Below are positions 42,159 to 56,150 of a stretch of 64,000 nucleotides of DNA, one piece after another (within the stretch, counting starts at the first letter, position 1; each line of letters opens with the position of its first letter). The notes under the pieces were generated by a model that searched no databases, was not told where the DNA came from, and saw nothing but the letters and a program-made list of their open reading frames with translations. A program made the translations under genes and the position numbers. Source of the stretch: Chloranthus sessilifolius (lineage: Eukaryota > Streptophyta > Magnoliopsida > Chloranthales > Chloranthaceae); the NCBI GenBank assembly GCA_021018995.1, contig CM037588.1:152911725-152975724 (forward strand), given 5' to 3'.

Positions 42159-45100
42159 CTGCATCAAGGTAAATATCTTTAGTACAAACAAGATAATTTT
42201 CACAAGAATATATCTATAGGATCGTGACAGGAGAAGAAGCAGGTGAGCTTTCAAGTTTGAACCTTCTTGGCTAAGAAAATGGCAGCATCAATGGACCCCT
42301 CGGCATAGATTGACCGTCCACAGACATTGTGCTGAAACTCGAACGAAACTCTGTGCCACAGATTTATGGTTTAACACCAATTAGCTGAGAAGGAACATGG
42401 AAAATTGTCAAAATCAAATAAAAAATTATGCTTAAATGGTAATTTACGTCTGATCAGGTGACGTGAGATGGTACATATGAAACGCATGCCCAGACAGATG
42501 CTCCTCAGGAACACCCACCATCTCGAGCTGCTTTCGGGGGTCCCTAATCTGTTGTATCTATTAACAAGAAAGAGATATTGTCAAAGGTAAATTAGAGACA
42601 ACGGATTGAAATCACTGTTATTCTTGTTAACCTTGAAAGAAAAACCCACGTTTAAATATTTATTTGTAGTAAAAATATTTGTCACAATGATTCTTAGGGA
42701 TCTGGTAAAAACCAAAAAAACAAAAAAAAAAACTCCAACGAAATTGCAGCCCATCATTTGAACTCAACTCGGCCCAAAGAAAAAATGTTCCTTCGAAGAT
42801 CTCTGCCAACCAATTTTAGCAAAAAAAATGTGGACCCCTACATTTGATATGAAAAACGGTCTATATTAAAGTTCCCAAGTCAAATGGTTTGAATCTTCTG
42901 ATGCGCTTGTATTTTTTGTTGAACAAAATTTATACAATGTTTAGTCAGCTTGCACTGGTCAAAAAAACCTGTCATGACCTAAAAAGTGGCCGGGGGATGT
43001 TGCCATGATTCAGAGCAATGAGAACTCAAAGCTTCTGATTTCCAAGTTATAGAGCTGGAAGAATTAATAAAAAACTTGCTTATTTTATAATGAAACAATT
43101 TCTGAGATAGTTGGCTCCTGGCTAATCCTAGTAGACTCAGCCAAGTTCTCAAATTAATCAACAAGTTTTGACATTGATTTGGAGATGATGTATCTTCCTA
43201 GGAAGCTACACATATAATTAATCTGCAGTGTATCCAACACACCTGATCCAATTCAAATGAGACACCCAACTTTTGGAAGCACGAGATGACCGCTTTGGCT
43301 GTTCCGGATGTGTCCAGTTTGCTTGCTTGATGCGACTCCATCACCTAGAAAATTAAAAATGCATCAAATCTAAAGTTATCACAAATTTGGTAAGAACAGG
43401 ATAAGCATTTAGTTTATTCCTTTTTCGCCTTCACTTTTGACCGAAACAAGAGACACCACGGAGAAACAGATGAGGTAAGAATTTGTAGAAGAAAGGACAA
43501 GAAATCAGGTAAAAAAAAATAATAATATTTTATCTCAGTAACTACATTAACTGTAACAATTGCAGTTTCAGATTCCACTAAACAGAGTCATGTTTTTTAG
43601 GAGTTTTTGCCAGTTTATCACAAGTTTTGCACATTTTTAATGCTTCAGTCTTCTGCATACATATACTAAGAATCATCTAATTAGGAAGAACTAATTTAAT
43701 GGAACATTATTATGAAAACACACTGTTTAAGAACTTGATAATATGCTAAACTGAGCAAGTCAGCTAGACTCAATTGAAACCTGATTGAGTTAATATAGGT
43801 AACTCACTCTAAATAAATAAAAAAACATAACTATCAAAAGACTGATGTGAGTACTTGCAAGGTAAAAATTGGATTACAACAGAATTTTTTTTTAAGCCAA
43901 AAAAATTGTTCATTATTAAGCGACTGAGTTTGGGTTGTTATACTCAGGTCTCAGGCCTGCATTGATTCGGAGTTGAGTGTCGGGTTTTAAACTTTAAAGG
44001 CAGATGTGACAATACATAAGGTGCAGCTACTCATCCAAACTATTGTTGCTATAATTGGATCAATCTTTTCTTTTACCTTCAAATCCTTTCCAGACCTATA
44101 CAAGTGATTATAATAACCATGAAGATGGCACTATTAAATTTAGTGAACAGTACACTTATTTGTTGTTTGTTAAAGCAAGAAACTCATTAAAAGATAGAAT
44201 TACTTTAGTGATTTCTCATATCCACAAACTTTCTCCTTCTTGGTAAATGGATCATCACATGGTTTCTTCGACAATTCTCATTGGCGTTGTCTGAAATATC
44301 CCACATGTAATTCCCTTCCTACTTTAATAATGAAATCAAATGCCCTTTTTTTTAAAGAAGCAATACATGTTTTGGCAAAGCCGGTCCTGCAGTTCCCTTT
44401 TGCAATATGTAGATTCTTTGATGTCTTTTTTGGTGAAGCTTTACGTGGACAAGGTGTTAAGATTGCATGGTTTCAGAAGGAACTATGTGGTATTAAAAAC
44501 AACCTAGTATCCTTTAAACCTATCCAAGGGTTCCTTTTCCCAGATCCACAGGGAAGCCCTTGGCCGTTGGCTATAGTCCCAGTTACAACCTTTCCCCGTG
44601 CATCTTTTACAAATTTCTGAACTTGATATTTTTGCTAAAAATTGTGAAAATAAAACTTCGAGTCCCAAAACATGAGTGTTTATTCCTAAATGAGATTTCT
44701 TCATTTCGGGGGATTGCGAGACTCGAAACATTATATTATTCCTATAGTAAATGGCAAACATTTTTTTTTTAATTCTTTGCAACTTTATAGCTCATAAAAA
44801 GGCAGAAAGACAACTAGCCAATGATGGAAGAATTGAGAATGCTTCACAGTTAAAGAGTTTGACAATTAGCTGAACAAAGACAAAATACATGGAGCGTAAG
44901 TTTAGCAAATGCAAGATTAGAGAGGATGATTTGGTGGCGGGGACGTCAACTTTGAGCTAGTTTCATCGGTGATTAAACATTTTTGTTCCGGGAGAATTGG
45001 CTGGGACGTCAACTTCAAGCTAGTTTCATTGGTGATGAAACATTTTAGGTCCGAGAGAATTGGCGGGGACACCAATATCGAAAGCGTGGAATTAGGGTTG

Positions 45101-48100
45101 TGTCGAACTTTCCAGTGAAAAGAGAAGTGGCATAAGAAGAAAAGGCGGAAAGACAAAGAACCAAAGAGCAAAGAGGGAGAGACAACTTTGAGTTCTGGTC
45201 GCCCAGGCGAGTGGAGTCGCCCAAGCGACAAGAAAGAGCAACTGGAAGAAGAGCTGGTCGCCCAAGCGACCAGAACACAACCTAACACAGCCAAAGTCCA
45301 TCTCTAAAACATGCCCAAGCGAGAACTTTAGTATTCTCGCCTGGGCGAGAATGGAACTCTCTCAGGCGAAAACACTTAAGTTCTCGGCTAGGCGAGTCCA
45401 ATTCCCGCCCAAGTGAGTTTCCAAAAGGGACTTCGAAATTACCTTTTTCGTCCTCTTTCCGTCTTCTTTCTCTTATTCTCTTCTTTTATTTTTTCTTTCC
45501 CATGTAATTTTCTATTTTGGGCATTCAGTATTTTGCCATTTTAGGTTTTATTTTCCCTTTTAGTACTTACTATATAAGATCCTTATGTAAGCCATTTTAG
45601 AGAGATCGGTTGATTTTATAAAAGTGTAAACACTTGAGCTTGTGAGAAGCATTAATAGAGAGTGATTCTTCTTCTTCCCAGTGTGCGTTTGGCGTGAGGC
45701 CAAGGGTGTGACACCCATGTTATTCTTTGAGGTTCTCTTTACCTCTTTCTTCTATTTACTTGTTATTTCTTTGCAATTAATCTCCATATCTTGTTTGCCC
45801 AAATCCCCAAATCCCTAATTCTAGAGCAACCTTGATGTCCATCCTTGTGGATCGACTCTAATCTTAACCCGTCGATCCATGACCATTGTTTGGCTCGAGA
45901 TTGTACGATTTGAAACCGATTGATCAATTCAATTCAAAGCCCTAGTAAGGATCTAACAATTCCACATCGATCAACGAGCAAGCACCCCAACCTAGAGGAT
46001 GCTAAAGTTTTATCTCTATGATTGCACCTTTCGCAAATCTAAACGGATCTCGTGCGCTAGATTGGACCCTAGCCTAACCAAACGTGGTTACCTAATCGAA
46101 ATTTCATGAAACCCTAAGGTATCACTTTAATTTGTGTTTCATTGTTCAATTAATTAGCTTAATTTCTACAATTATCATATCATATTCGCTTTAGGGTCGT
46201 TGTCCCGCTTCATTTGGCCAAGATAGAAATCTAACGAGTGTCACAAGGTGATTAATTTGGTATTTGGGCTTTGCCTATACAATAAGATAGGTTTAAGGAA
46301 GATATCTAATATCTCAAATCTAATCAATGCGGATGCATGCTCCATCAAAAGGGGGGGCAGAGACAGAAATTTCTTCTCGAAGGACATTTGGGTGGGAGAT
46401 GAGGCCCTAAATTTTCAGATTCAATGAGATATACAACATTGCTTGGTGCCAAAGAAGTCGAATTGTTGAGATGTTTAGTAAGGTGGGTGGAAGTAGAGTG
46501 CAGGACATTAGGCTGCGCAGGAATCTAAGGGGCGTGGAAGCAGTTATGCTAGTTGAGATTTTTGACCTTATTGGTGGATGTTTGTCGAACCGTGTGGGGT
46601 AGACATCAAGAGGTGGGCGTTGGATTCGAAGGGTTGCTTCTCGGTCAGGTTTTTCTATTGCTTTCTTGTTAGACAACCTTTGGTGAGACCTAATGGGGTG
46701 TGGGTTTGGTGGACATATGCCCCCCCTCCCGAGAAGGCGGTTCTTCGGTTGGAATGTCGCCTGGGGCAGGATACCCACAAATTGATCAGCTTATTAGAGG
46801 AGGGAAAAGAAAATGTAATAGGTGTGATGTAGCTATAAGATAGGGAGTCAATTAGTCATTTGTTCTTGCATTGTTGTGTTGCGAAAGAGATTTGGTATAT
46901 AGACCTTAATATGTTTGGCATTTCTTGGGATTTTGCTTACTCCTGGAAAGATTTGTTGGTATCTTGGGAGTTTGATGGGTTTGTTGGGATGAAGAGAGCC
47001 CTGTGGGAGCAGCTTTGCTAGCGGTCTTTTGGGCTATTTGGTTGGAAAAGAATTTTCAGAAAGATAAGGAAGCTTAAGGCTATGATCATGACTTATGAGA
47101 CTAGAAAGAGATTGGGTGCTAAGTTGGGTTAGTTTGGACAAGGAGGGGATGGTTATGAAGGCTGGGACCTCATTGACTGGTGGGATGATTTGCAGGAGGC
47201 CTGAGTCTCGCGGTTTGGGAGTTCCCTCCGAGTGGTGTTCTCTCCCTTTTGGTGCTTCAGCTCTTTTGTTTGCTAGGTTTTTGGGGCTTGGGTAGTCGTT
47301 GGGCTGGGTTTTTTTTTTTTTTTGTGCTTTAGTTTTGTTTTTGGGATTTGTGCCTTAGTTTCTTGCTGCAGCCTGTATTTTCCTTTATATTTCCCCGGAT
47401 TCTTTTATTAAATCTTTTACTGTACCGAGCAAAACAACGATAATAATAATTATAATAATAATCAATCTGGGTGTGCTAAGTGGGACGGATGCGGGGCACA
47501 TTGTGTGAGCAACAAGTGCAATTCAAGTGAAAGGGGGTTTTTAAGATGGCAGTAAGACTTGTAATTGCTATATGGTGCAAATTGTTGGGCAACTAAGAAG
47601 CAACAAGAAGACAAAATGAATGTGGCTGAGATGTATATATTAAAGTGGATGTGTAGAGTAATAAGTAGGGATAGAATTATGACTGAATATGAATGTAACT
47701 AACTATAAGGGTGACCCTCATAAAAGAGAAAATCAAGGACTGTAGGTTGAGATGGCTTTGGAATGTTCATTGAAGACCCGAAAAAACCCGTATATGAAGG
47801 ATTGCTACGATACAAGAACAAAGGAGGAGAGGAGAAAGAATAACAAATATCGGAGGAGAGTGACATGAATGACTGCGGAGTGACTGATTCTACCTTCAAA
47901 CAAAAAAGAGCGAAGGAGTGTCAAATAGTCCAGTATTAAATAAAGATGAGAAGAAAAATAATAACTGCAAAGCCGACCCTAAATAGAGGGGACAAGATAA
48001 TGATAAGATGATGAAGATGATAAAGCGGCACATACGATATTGATATTTCCTATTACAAAGATCAGACCTGAAGAGAATAGCCGGAGAAAGCTCCAGGAAA

Positions 48101-48879
48101 CTGCTCGGCCATAATTTCCATGGCTGCAATAAATGCAACAACCTAAACAGAAAGAAGAAATGAAGTGAATGAGTGACTCCACCAAAAAGTGCAAATTACA
48201 AGGGAGTTCAATCAAAATTATAAGAGTTTAATGTTTCAAGAACCTGTTTTCCCATTTGGGGAGATATTAGGGCATAAACATTTGCATCTTGCACAGTCTT
48301 AAACAACCTCTGCCTATCCCCTCCAGTAGTACCCATTACAAAGGGCACACCAATTTTGCAGTAAAGCTCTGCATTCCCTGCAATGGAGGAGACCAAAACG
48401 AGAAATAGACATAATCATATATAGTCCAAATTTATAACTATTGGAAACACAATGCATGACAATATATATATATATATGGAACTCCATGACACATGACGGT
48501 AAACTCCACAAGACACCTTTTTAGTGACTATGTGGTACCGATTACATGATCGGGTGCCACGTGAAGGAACGGATCGATGATTAGGACCATTGAAAAAACG
48601 AACTTCAAAATACAAATAAAATAAAAAACAGAGTCAAATGGAGTCAGCTGCAATGAACAATAAAATCAAATAGAATTCACCATTCATTTTTCACACGGTT
48701 TATGCTGTTGACTGTGCAGATATATATAAGTTTAAGAAAGAAAAAAATGCAATGGTTAATCATCGGCCCGCTGATCCACGTGACACCTGATCATGTAATC
48801 AGGTGCCATGTGGCAGCCAACTAGCATGGGTCTAGGTAAGTAACCTAGACCTTGAGAGCAGGCTACGTTTATCCTGTCC

Positions 48880-48915
<36 letters not shown>

Positions 48916-51900
48916 ATTTAAGATCAGAAACAGGAATCGCCAAAAAAATTTACACCACTCCAAAATAAAATGAAAAGAGAAACAGCAATATTTAAGGATG
49001 AACTTGAATCCTATAAACTAATCAGTTATTTAGTATTAAGTGAGGTTGTACTGATTGAGGTTTTTTTTTTTTATCGGTAACAAAGAAATTTATTAAAGAG
49101 AGTGAAAAAAATGCTAAGGCTACAAACCGGCCACAGAGGATCTCAAGGATCCCAAAACTAAGGCCATGTTTGCCAAAGTTGCTTCCAAAAAGTACTTTTC
49201 AGGGTAAAATATTGGGTGAGAAGCATTTTCCACCCAAAGACATGGCCACCTCACGCTGAAAATGGTCTCGTAAGAGAAGCAGCCTGGGGCTAATTCTCCA
49301 TTTTCAGTTAGAGGTGTCCAAGTCCTCGGGTGGATACCCAATATTTTACCCTGAAAAGTACTCTTTCAACCTTCGCTATGCTCAGGTAAGTGCTCCGCCA
49401 TATCCCTACCTTCGTGATCGAGGTGAAGAAGCAGATCAATACCCGATCTGATGTTCAGCGAAAAGCGTCTGTTGGCCAAGAAGCAGGAGCTCTGGTACGG
49501 GAGTCAGAATCTTATGATGGTTATTCAGGTGCTCGTGGTCAAGTCCAGATACCGATGCTCGTAATAGAGATATAGGAAGATGAAGCAGGATAAGCAAAGG
49601 GTTTCAAAGTTGACTACGCAAACAAAGGCTATGTATGGTAGCTTCATACATATATAGGCAGCACAGAAGCAAGGGTAGCATAGGTAAAAAATAAATATAG
49701 GAACCAGAGCCATAGGTAGCTATATAAGCAGCACCTTCTTTCCTTACCTCCTAACCATCATCAACACAAGTAACTTTTCAAAACAGGGCCTAGCCAACCT
49801 ATGCTGGGCCGGGCCCTTCCAAGAGAATCCCCCCCCCCCTCGGCGCTGTACTGCATGAGGTGTTATTGATTGATCTGGTAAATTTTATACCCTATATGGC
49901 TACACCTCTCAAATTGCTTGTAATCATGTTCATCGTATCAGGACACAGTATATATAGGCTTCTTGTCACTTTTTTACGAGAAGTTGCACAAAAATCTTAC
50001 TAGTCTATCAAGTTTTAGGTCACAGCCAAGCATAACTAATTTTGCTCCATTTTGTTGATGAAGGAAGATTGAACCTTTAAAGCATTTTTTTCGCGGAATA
50101 ACCAATTTTCTGCACCTGCATTAATATAAAATAGCCATGGACAGAAACACTATAGATCTAGAGAAATATATACCATTCACTGCATCTGGAACAGTATAGT
50201 CCACCACAATAACATCTGGAAATTCATCAAAGACAGAAGCAAGAATGTCTTCTCTTTCAGATGGACCATGTATCTGAATCTCCTGGCCACCTACTTGTAC
50301 GGTTTGGCCTGACTTTTCTGAACTGCTGAATGATATTGGAACCAAATGAAGTCCTGCAGATACAGCTGCTTCTGCAACAGCCCTCCCCATTTTTCCAGTA
50401 CATCCATTCACCTACCAAGATTGAAATCATATTTAAGGAATGAGACGCTATGTCCCAAATGACCACATCAGCTTTTAGATCGTTAAAAAATTGGTACAAA
50501 TCCCGGACGGAATACATCTCCAATAAATGCAACCTAAACCTGAGTTACTTAATTCGCTAATGTAACTAACGAACGGCGAATTGGTTCACAGTGAACCAAT
50601 TAACTGTTCGATCCTTTCCAATTCTGTTTAATAGGCGAATTGGATAGAATGTACGTTTTAAGTAAAAAAGTTGAGGGGAATTGAACCCACGATCTCAGTC
50701 ATCTCACGCCTACATATCAGCCCACCTTACCAACTGAGCTGGCAGCTCTTTTAGATTAAAATGTAAACTTTAATTCTTATATTAGGATTTCTTTCTGGCT
50801 TATTAAAAAAAACAAAAACACACACACATAGCAATGGGTTGCGATTTAGACCTCTGACCTCAACTTATGTGTGCATCACCGCTTGAGCTAAAGCCCAATC
50901 CCGTAACTCTTAAGAACCCAATTTTCCAATCTTCTGTAAACTAATTAGAAACAAAATTACATCAAATCACTATCTTGAAAATGTTTTCTGAAAATATTTC
51001 AACCGTATCAAATTAATTTTGATTTGACTATTACTGACCAATAAATCCTCAAAATCTAAAAACTCTATAACTATTATGTGTTCAAAATAAATGATCTACT
51101 TCTTTCTTCTTCTGTTTGTCTGTTCAATTTATTAAGTGTTGCTTGCTAGTTGCTCTTGTATGCTTTCAATCTAGAATTTCACATGGTGGTTGATATTAAA
51201 TGAGTAAATAATCATGTTTTTATCTTTTTGTGATTCTAACATATTTATCACTTGTTGTAGATCAGCTATATATTACTGTAATAAGTAAAACTAATAATTG
51301 TGACATTATTAGGCCTCACCACTTGGGCACCGCTTGGCGCATCTATCAACTATGGGCACATCCCTCGCTCTCTTACACTCTTTTGACTTTTAATGGAGCT
51401 GCTGTTTTCCACAAAGATATCCATTGTAGATTGTACTAACGGTCTTCCAACCAGGTGTTGATGACAAAATCTGAGAATTTTCCTTTTTTTTTAATTTCCA
51501 CCTTTGAGCATCATGATTGTTTTGATTATCCTCCTCCAAAATCAATCCTTCCACAATGTGACAAATTCCACAATTCTCACATCACGCACATCCCGATGTA
51601 GCCAAGGATCAAAATTTCGGTTTCGGGCATGACCGAAACCGAAATCTGAAATTTTGGCCGAAATCCAAAATTTTGACAGAAATTTCTGCCGAAATTTTGG
51701 ATCCCATACAAAAAATCCAAAATTTTGGGTTTCGGTTTCGGTGGGGACCGAAATTTCAGTGGTTTAGACCGAAATTCTGAACCTTGGATGTAGCTGTACA
51801 TTTCAGGAAGAGTTACTCATTCTTCTTTCCCACACTTCAACAAGCGCTGATTTTTGTTTTTCTCCAGACTCCAGATTAAAGATCAATTTATATCGCTTTT

Positions 51901-54900
51901 CAAATGACTTCGTCCCACACCAATGATCCAGCCAAAATTTAACCCTGCGCCCCGATCACATGCTCAAACTAAATCCCCCCCTCGAATCCGTTTCTAACTG
52001 AAACCGCAGCTTACTCTCGACAAAAATAAAGATCTTGCAGAAAATTAAAGAGATAACTAGAGCTGCAAATAAATAGCTATAAAAACCATTACTCAATATT
52101 GATGTGAAAACACAACAATTTACATAAGCAACTTCAATAACATCCAAAAAGTGGAAAGTAAACTAAGCCTAACCACTTTTAAATAAGATGATGGTTCCTA
52201 AAAATATGATCCTACTCTAATTAGGTGACTAAACAACAGCACTCATATAATGTAAAGACCCTAAAATAAAACTTCAACGTTCTCACAATATAAAACCCAG
52301 ATTAGGTCGACCTGTTTTGACATTAATCTCATGAATCTCAAAACTCTTAAGGTTCCTTTTGAACCTCCTAGAATATAAGCTGCTTTGAGATAACAATACC
52401 AAATACCAATTTATAAAACTCTCAGGATTTCAGCGTCTTGTCTTTCTTCATAACCCACGCAACTTCTAAGTCGCACAATGCTGCATGTGATCTCAGCCCA
52501 TTCCCCTTATTCTCTCGCAAGTCTTAATTCCTGATTTTTCTCACACCAAATCCAGTCACTACTTCAAGTATTTTCTAACCAATCATGGATCTCCATCATC
52601 TCCAATATTTTCCCCATTGGATCCTCTTTTATAAATAATTTTAATATCTCATTAGAATTTGAGATAAAACCAAAATCTATGTTTTTCAGCAATTCCTACT
52701 TTTAAACAATTTTCTATTATTTCATTAATTAATAAATGAAAGCTAACAAAAGTCACTCTAGAGATGCAATATATTAAAGAAAACAAAACAAAATATAAAT
52801 CCCCCGGATATAGCAAGGGTCTAAAGCCCCCAACAGCTCAACCTATCTCATACAAATCTTTCCACTAGAGACGAGAATCCACTGCCTCAATCGTACCCAA
52901 ACTGCCCACCTCAACACCTAGTCTCTAGCTACACACACTATCATGGCAACCGGCCGTTGAACTTTCTTGAAGCCCCTATCATTTCTTTCCAACAAAAGAG
53001 CCCAAAACACCGCTAAGAGGCTGCCCCTCCACAAAGCACCCTTCATCCCACCAAACAGTTCTCCCTTCCCCAAAGCAAATATGCCCCCACAAGAGGAAAG
53101 GAGGACCCAAACAATCTCGAAGGTCCTAAAGACCATACGCCAAATCTATCTAGCCACAGAATAATGCAAAAACAAATGGTTTGTTGATTCTTCTTCTTGA
53201 AGGCACAAGATGCATCGCTTACCAATTCATTTTCCCCATTTTATGAGTTGGTCCGCAGTGAGAATCCTTCCCTGAGCAACACTCTATCTGAAAAATCGTA
53301 CTCTCAGGGGGATCGCAGCGCTCCAAATAGAAACCCAACTGTGACCCACCAACGCTGGCTCACAAGAAAATTGTAGAAGTGCTTGACCGAAAAAGACACC
53401 CTTCTGGTCAATGGTCCAGATCCTAAGATCAAGCCCCACCTGATTCGGTGCACACCTACAAATCAAATCAAGATCTCAGCTAGCTAAATGGTTTCCTCAT
53501 CCCTAAGATTTGCGGATATGGATATCCCAAGCAACAACACCCCCACTCCGAATATACATCTCACATATCTTCGAGCAGTGGCCTCCGGCGATACTGTCAA
53601 TCTCTTTGAACCTGTTACCAAGAGCCTCCTCTCCAACCCAAACATCCTCCCAAAAGAAAATTTCCCACCCACTCCTAGACATAGTTAACACATTTAGCTT
53701 AGTCTATCTTGATGGAGCAAACACCTTTCCACCAATTGGACCCTTTGTAGCTCTTGGAATGAATGCCCCATCCATCATTGATGCTGCCATACTTGGACCT
53801 AAGAATTTGAACCCATAACATGTCCTCCTCGATCACAAGCCTCCACAACCACTTGCCCAAGAGTGCTTTGTTCACCTCACGCACTCTCCAAATCCCAAGA
53901 CCTCCCCTTCTTTCGAGAAATCGCACTCCTTCCAGTTTATAAGATGGTATTTCTTCTCTTCCCTCTCATAAGAAATTCCTCTCAATCTGTTCTAGCCTCT
54001 AAACTACTGCCATAGAACATCTGAAGATGGACATATAATACACCGGGAGATAGATATAGTAGCTTTTATAAGTGCAAGGTGCCCCCAACATATAGAAGAT
54101 TCCTCTCCAAATAGCCAGTCTGTTTTCGGATATGTGTACCACAAGTTCCCATAAGGAGGATTTCGGCTTCCCCATACACAAAGGCAGCCCAATAAGGCTT
54201 TCCACCTGACCTTCCTCCATACCCACCCGCAGGAGTATGGTTTTGTGGAGGTTGACTTTCTGCTCCGAAATAGCTTCATTGATTGTAAGAACAGCTCTCA
54301 AGTACCACACCCCATCGGCCTAGCCCCATAAAAAAATTAATAGTGTCAACTCCCTATTGGAGGTGGGTAATACTCTGACCATTTTTCGCAGTACTAAAGC
54401 CCGAAAAGTATCCCCTTACACTCCCTTTCTCTTAATGCTTCACCAACATTGTTGAAGAGGAAGGGAGATAACGGATCCCCTTTCCTAAGGCCTCTAGAGC
54501 TTTTGAAATATCCCCTAAGAGAATCATTAACCAACACTAAGAGCCATGTTGAAGAGTAACAAGTCCTCATCCAACCTCTTCAAAACACTCCAAACCCCAT
54601 TCTTTACATCATGGACTCCAAGAACCCCCAATGGACTCTATCATAAGTTTTTTCCATATCAAGTTTGTAAATGACGTCTGGGGTCTTACTTTTTGCCTCG
54701 AGTCAAATGACTCATGGGAAACAACACCAACATCCAATATTTGCCTCCCATGGCAAAAGCCCCTTGTTCCTTTGAGATGATAGACCCCGGGATAGACTTC
54801 ATTCTATTGGAAAGCACCTTTGCCAAGATCTTTTCTGCAACAAGAAGAATGGGATTTGAATCCCTAACCTCAAGGATACGCGCTTGAGGGCATCACCATT

Positions 54901-56068
54901 GGGGCAAAGATCCAATCCCACCTTTATCAAGATCTTGTACACACTACTACGCAACTAATGGGTCGGAACTCCTTTACTTCCTCAGTCCCATCAATCTTAG
55001 GTCTGAGTGTAAGGAAAGTGGAGTTCATGGGCCTCCCATGATGCCACTCCGCACAAAAATTGTGAAAGAATGCCATCACATCTAGCTTCACAACCTCCTA
55101 GAAGAGCAAGAAGAATTCCATGGTGAACCCGTCCTAGGAACTTGTTTTTCCTCCCTTTTCTATGGCCCTAAAAACTTCTTGCTCATTAAACCCTCTTTCC
55201 AACTCATCTTTCACCTCCTCAGAGATGCTATCAAAGTTCATATAGTCTAGACTCGGCCTATCCCACCCTTCCCAGCATATCAAAGTTTAAACAGACCGCT
55301 AGACCAAGTGCCACGTGGAACGTGATCGCAAGTTACTCCACATCTTCTAAGAGTTCCACCAGTCTCTTAGGGTAGGAAAAAAATTCTTGGACATTTTATC
55401 CCTTCAAACAGTGTTACTTTGGCACTTCTACTTTTGCGATTTTTGTTGTGCCGATACTTGGTGGCACTTGGCACCTGTGCCGACACTTGGACACTCCTCA
55501 AACAACACAAAACTTCGAGACAAATGAAAAACCAAATATGACTATTAGAATGCTCATCGTTTTAATACTATAATATACTTTTATTTAGGTTTGGGTCGTT
55601 AAAAACAATTTTATATTATAATATTATTTAATTTAGGTTCACGACATATACTATGAATCTTTTCATTACATATCTAAATTGGTTCTCTAAGATTTTCCTT
55701 CGATTTTTCTCTATATATGTTCTATATTTTTATTTTATTTTTCTTAAGACTGTGCGCCCGTATTGGAATTTTTAGACATTGGCGTGCCAAACATCTATTG
55801 ACACCTTGACACTTGACACTCGTGCCACGTGTCCAGGTAACACTGCCTTCAAATCATAAGTCAAATATCGTCTTTCACTGTCCAAACATGGAGCGTTGAA
55901 TTCTTTCCAACTTTGACCTAATATTCAATGATGGAAAAACACCTTTCAAAAAAAATAGATGGTACCTGATCAACCTTGGGTAAGTTGTCGTGGCACCCAA
56001 TTCTCGGGTTGGGTGTCACGTGGTGCCCAACTGCGTCGAATGTAGCATCCAAACGCTACCCTTGTAGC

Positions 56069-56150
<82 letters not shown>

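Noticed and set aside
50660-50755. A functional tRNA gene
   Set aside because: A- and B-box words are present but no acceptor stem or cloverleaf forms; a SINE fragment fits better.
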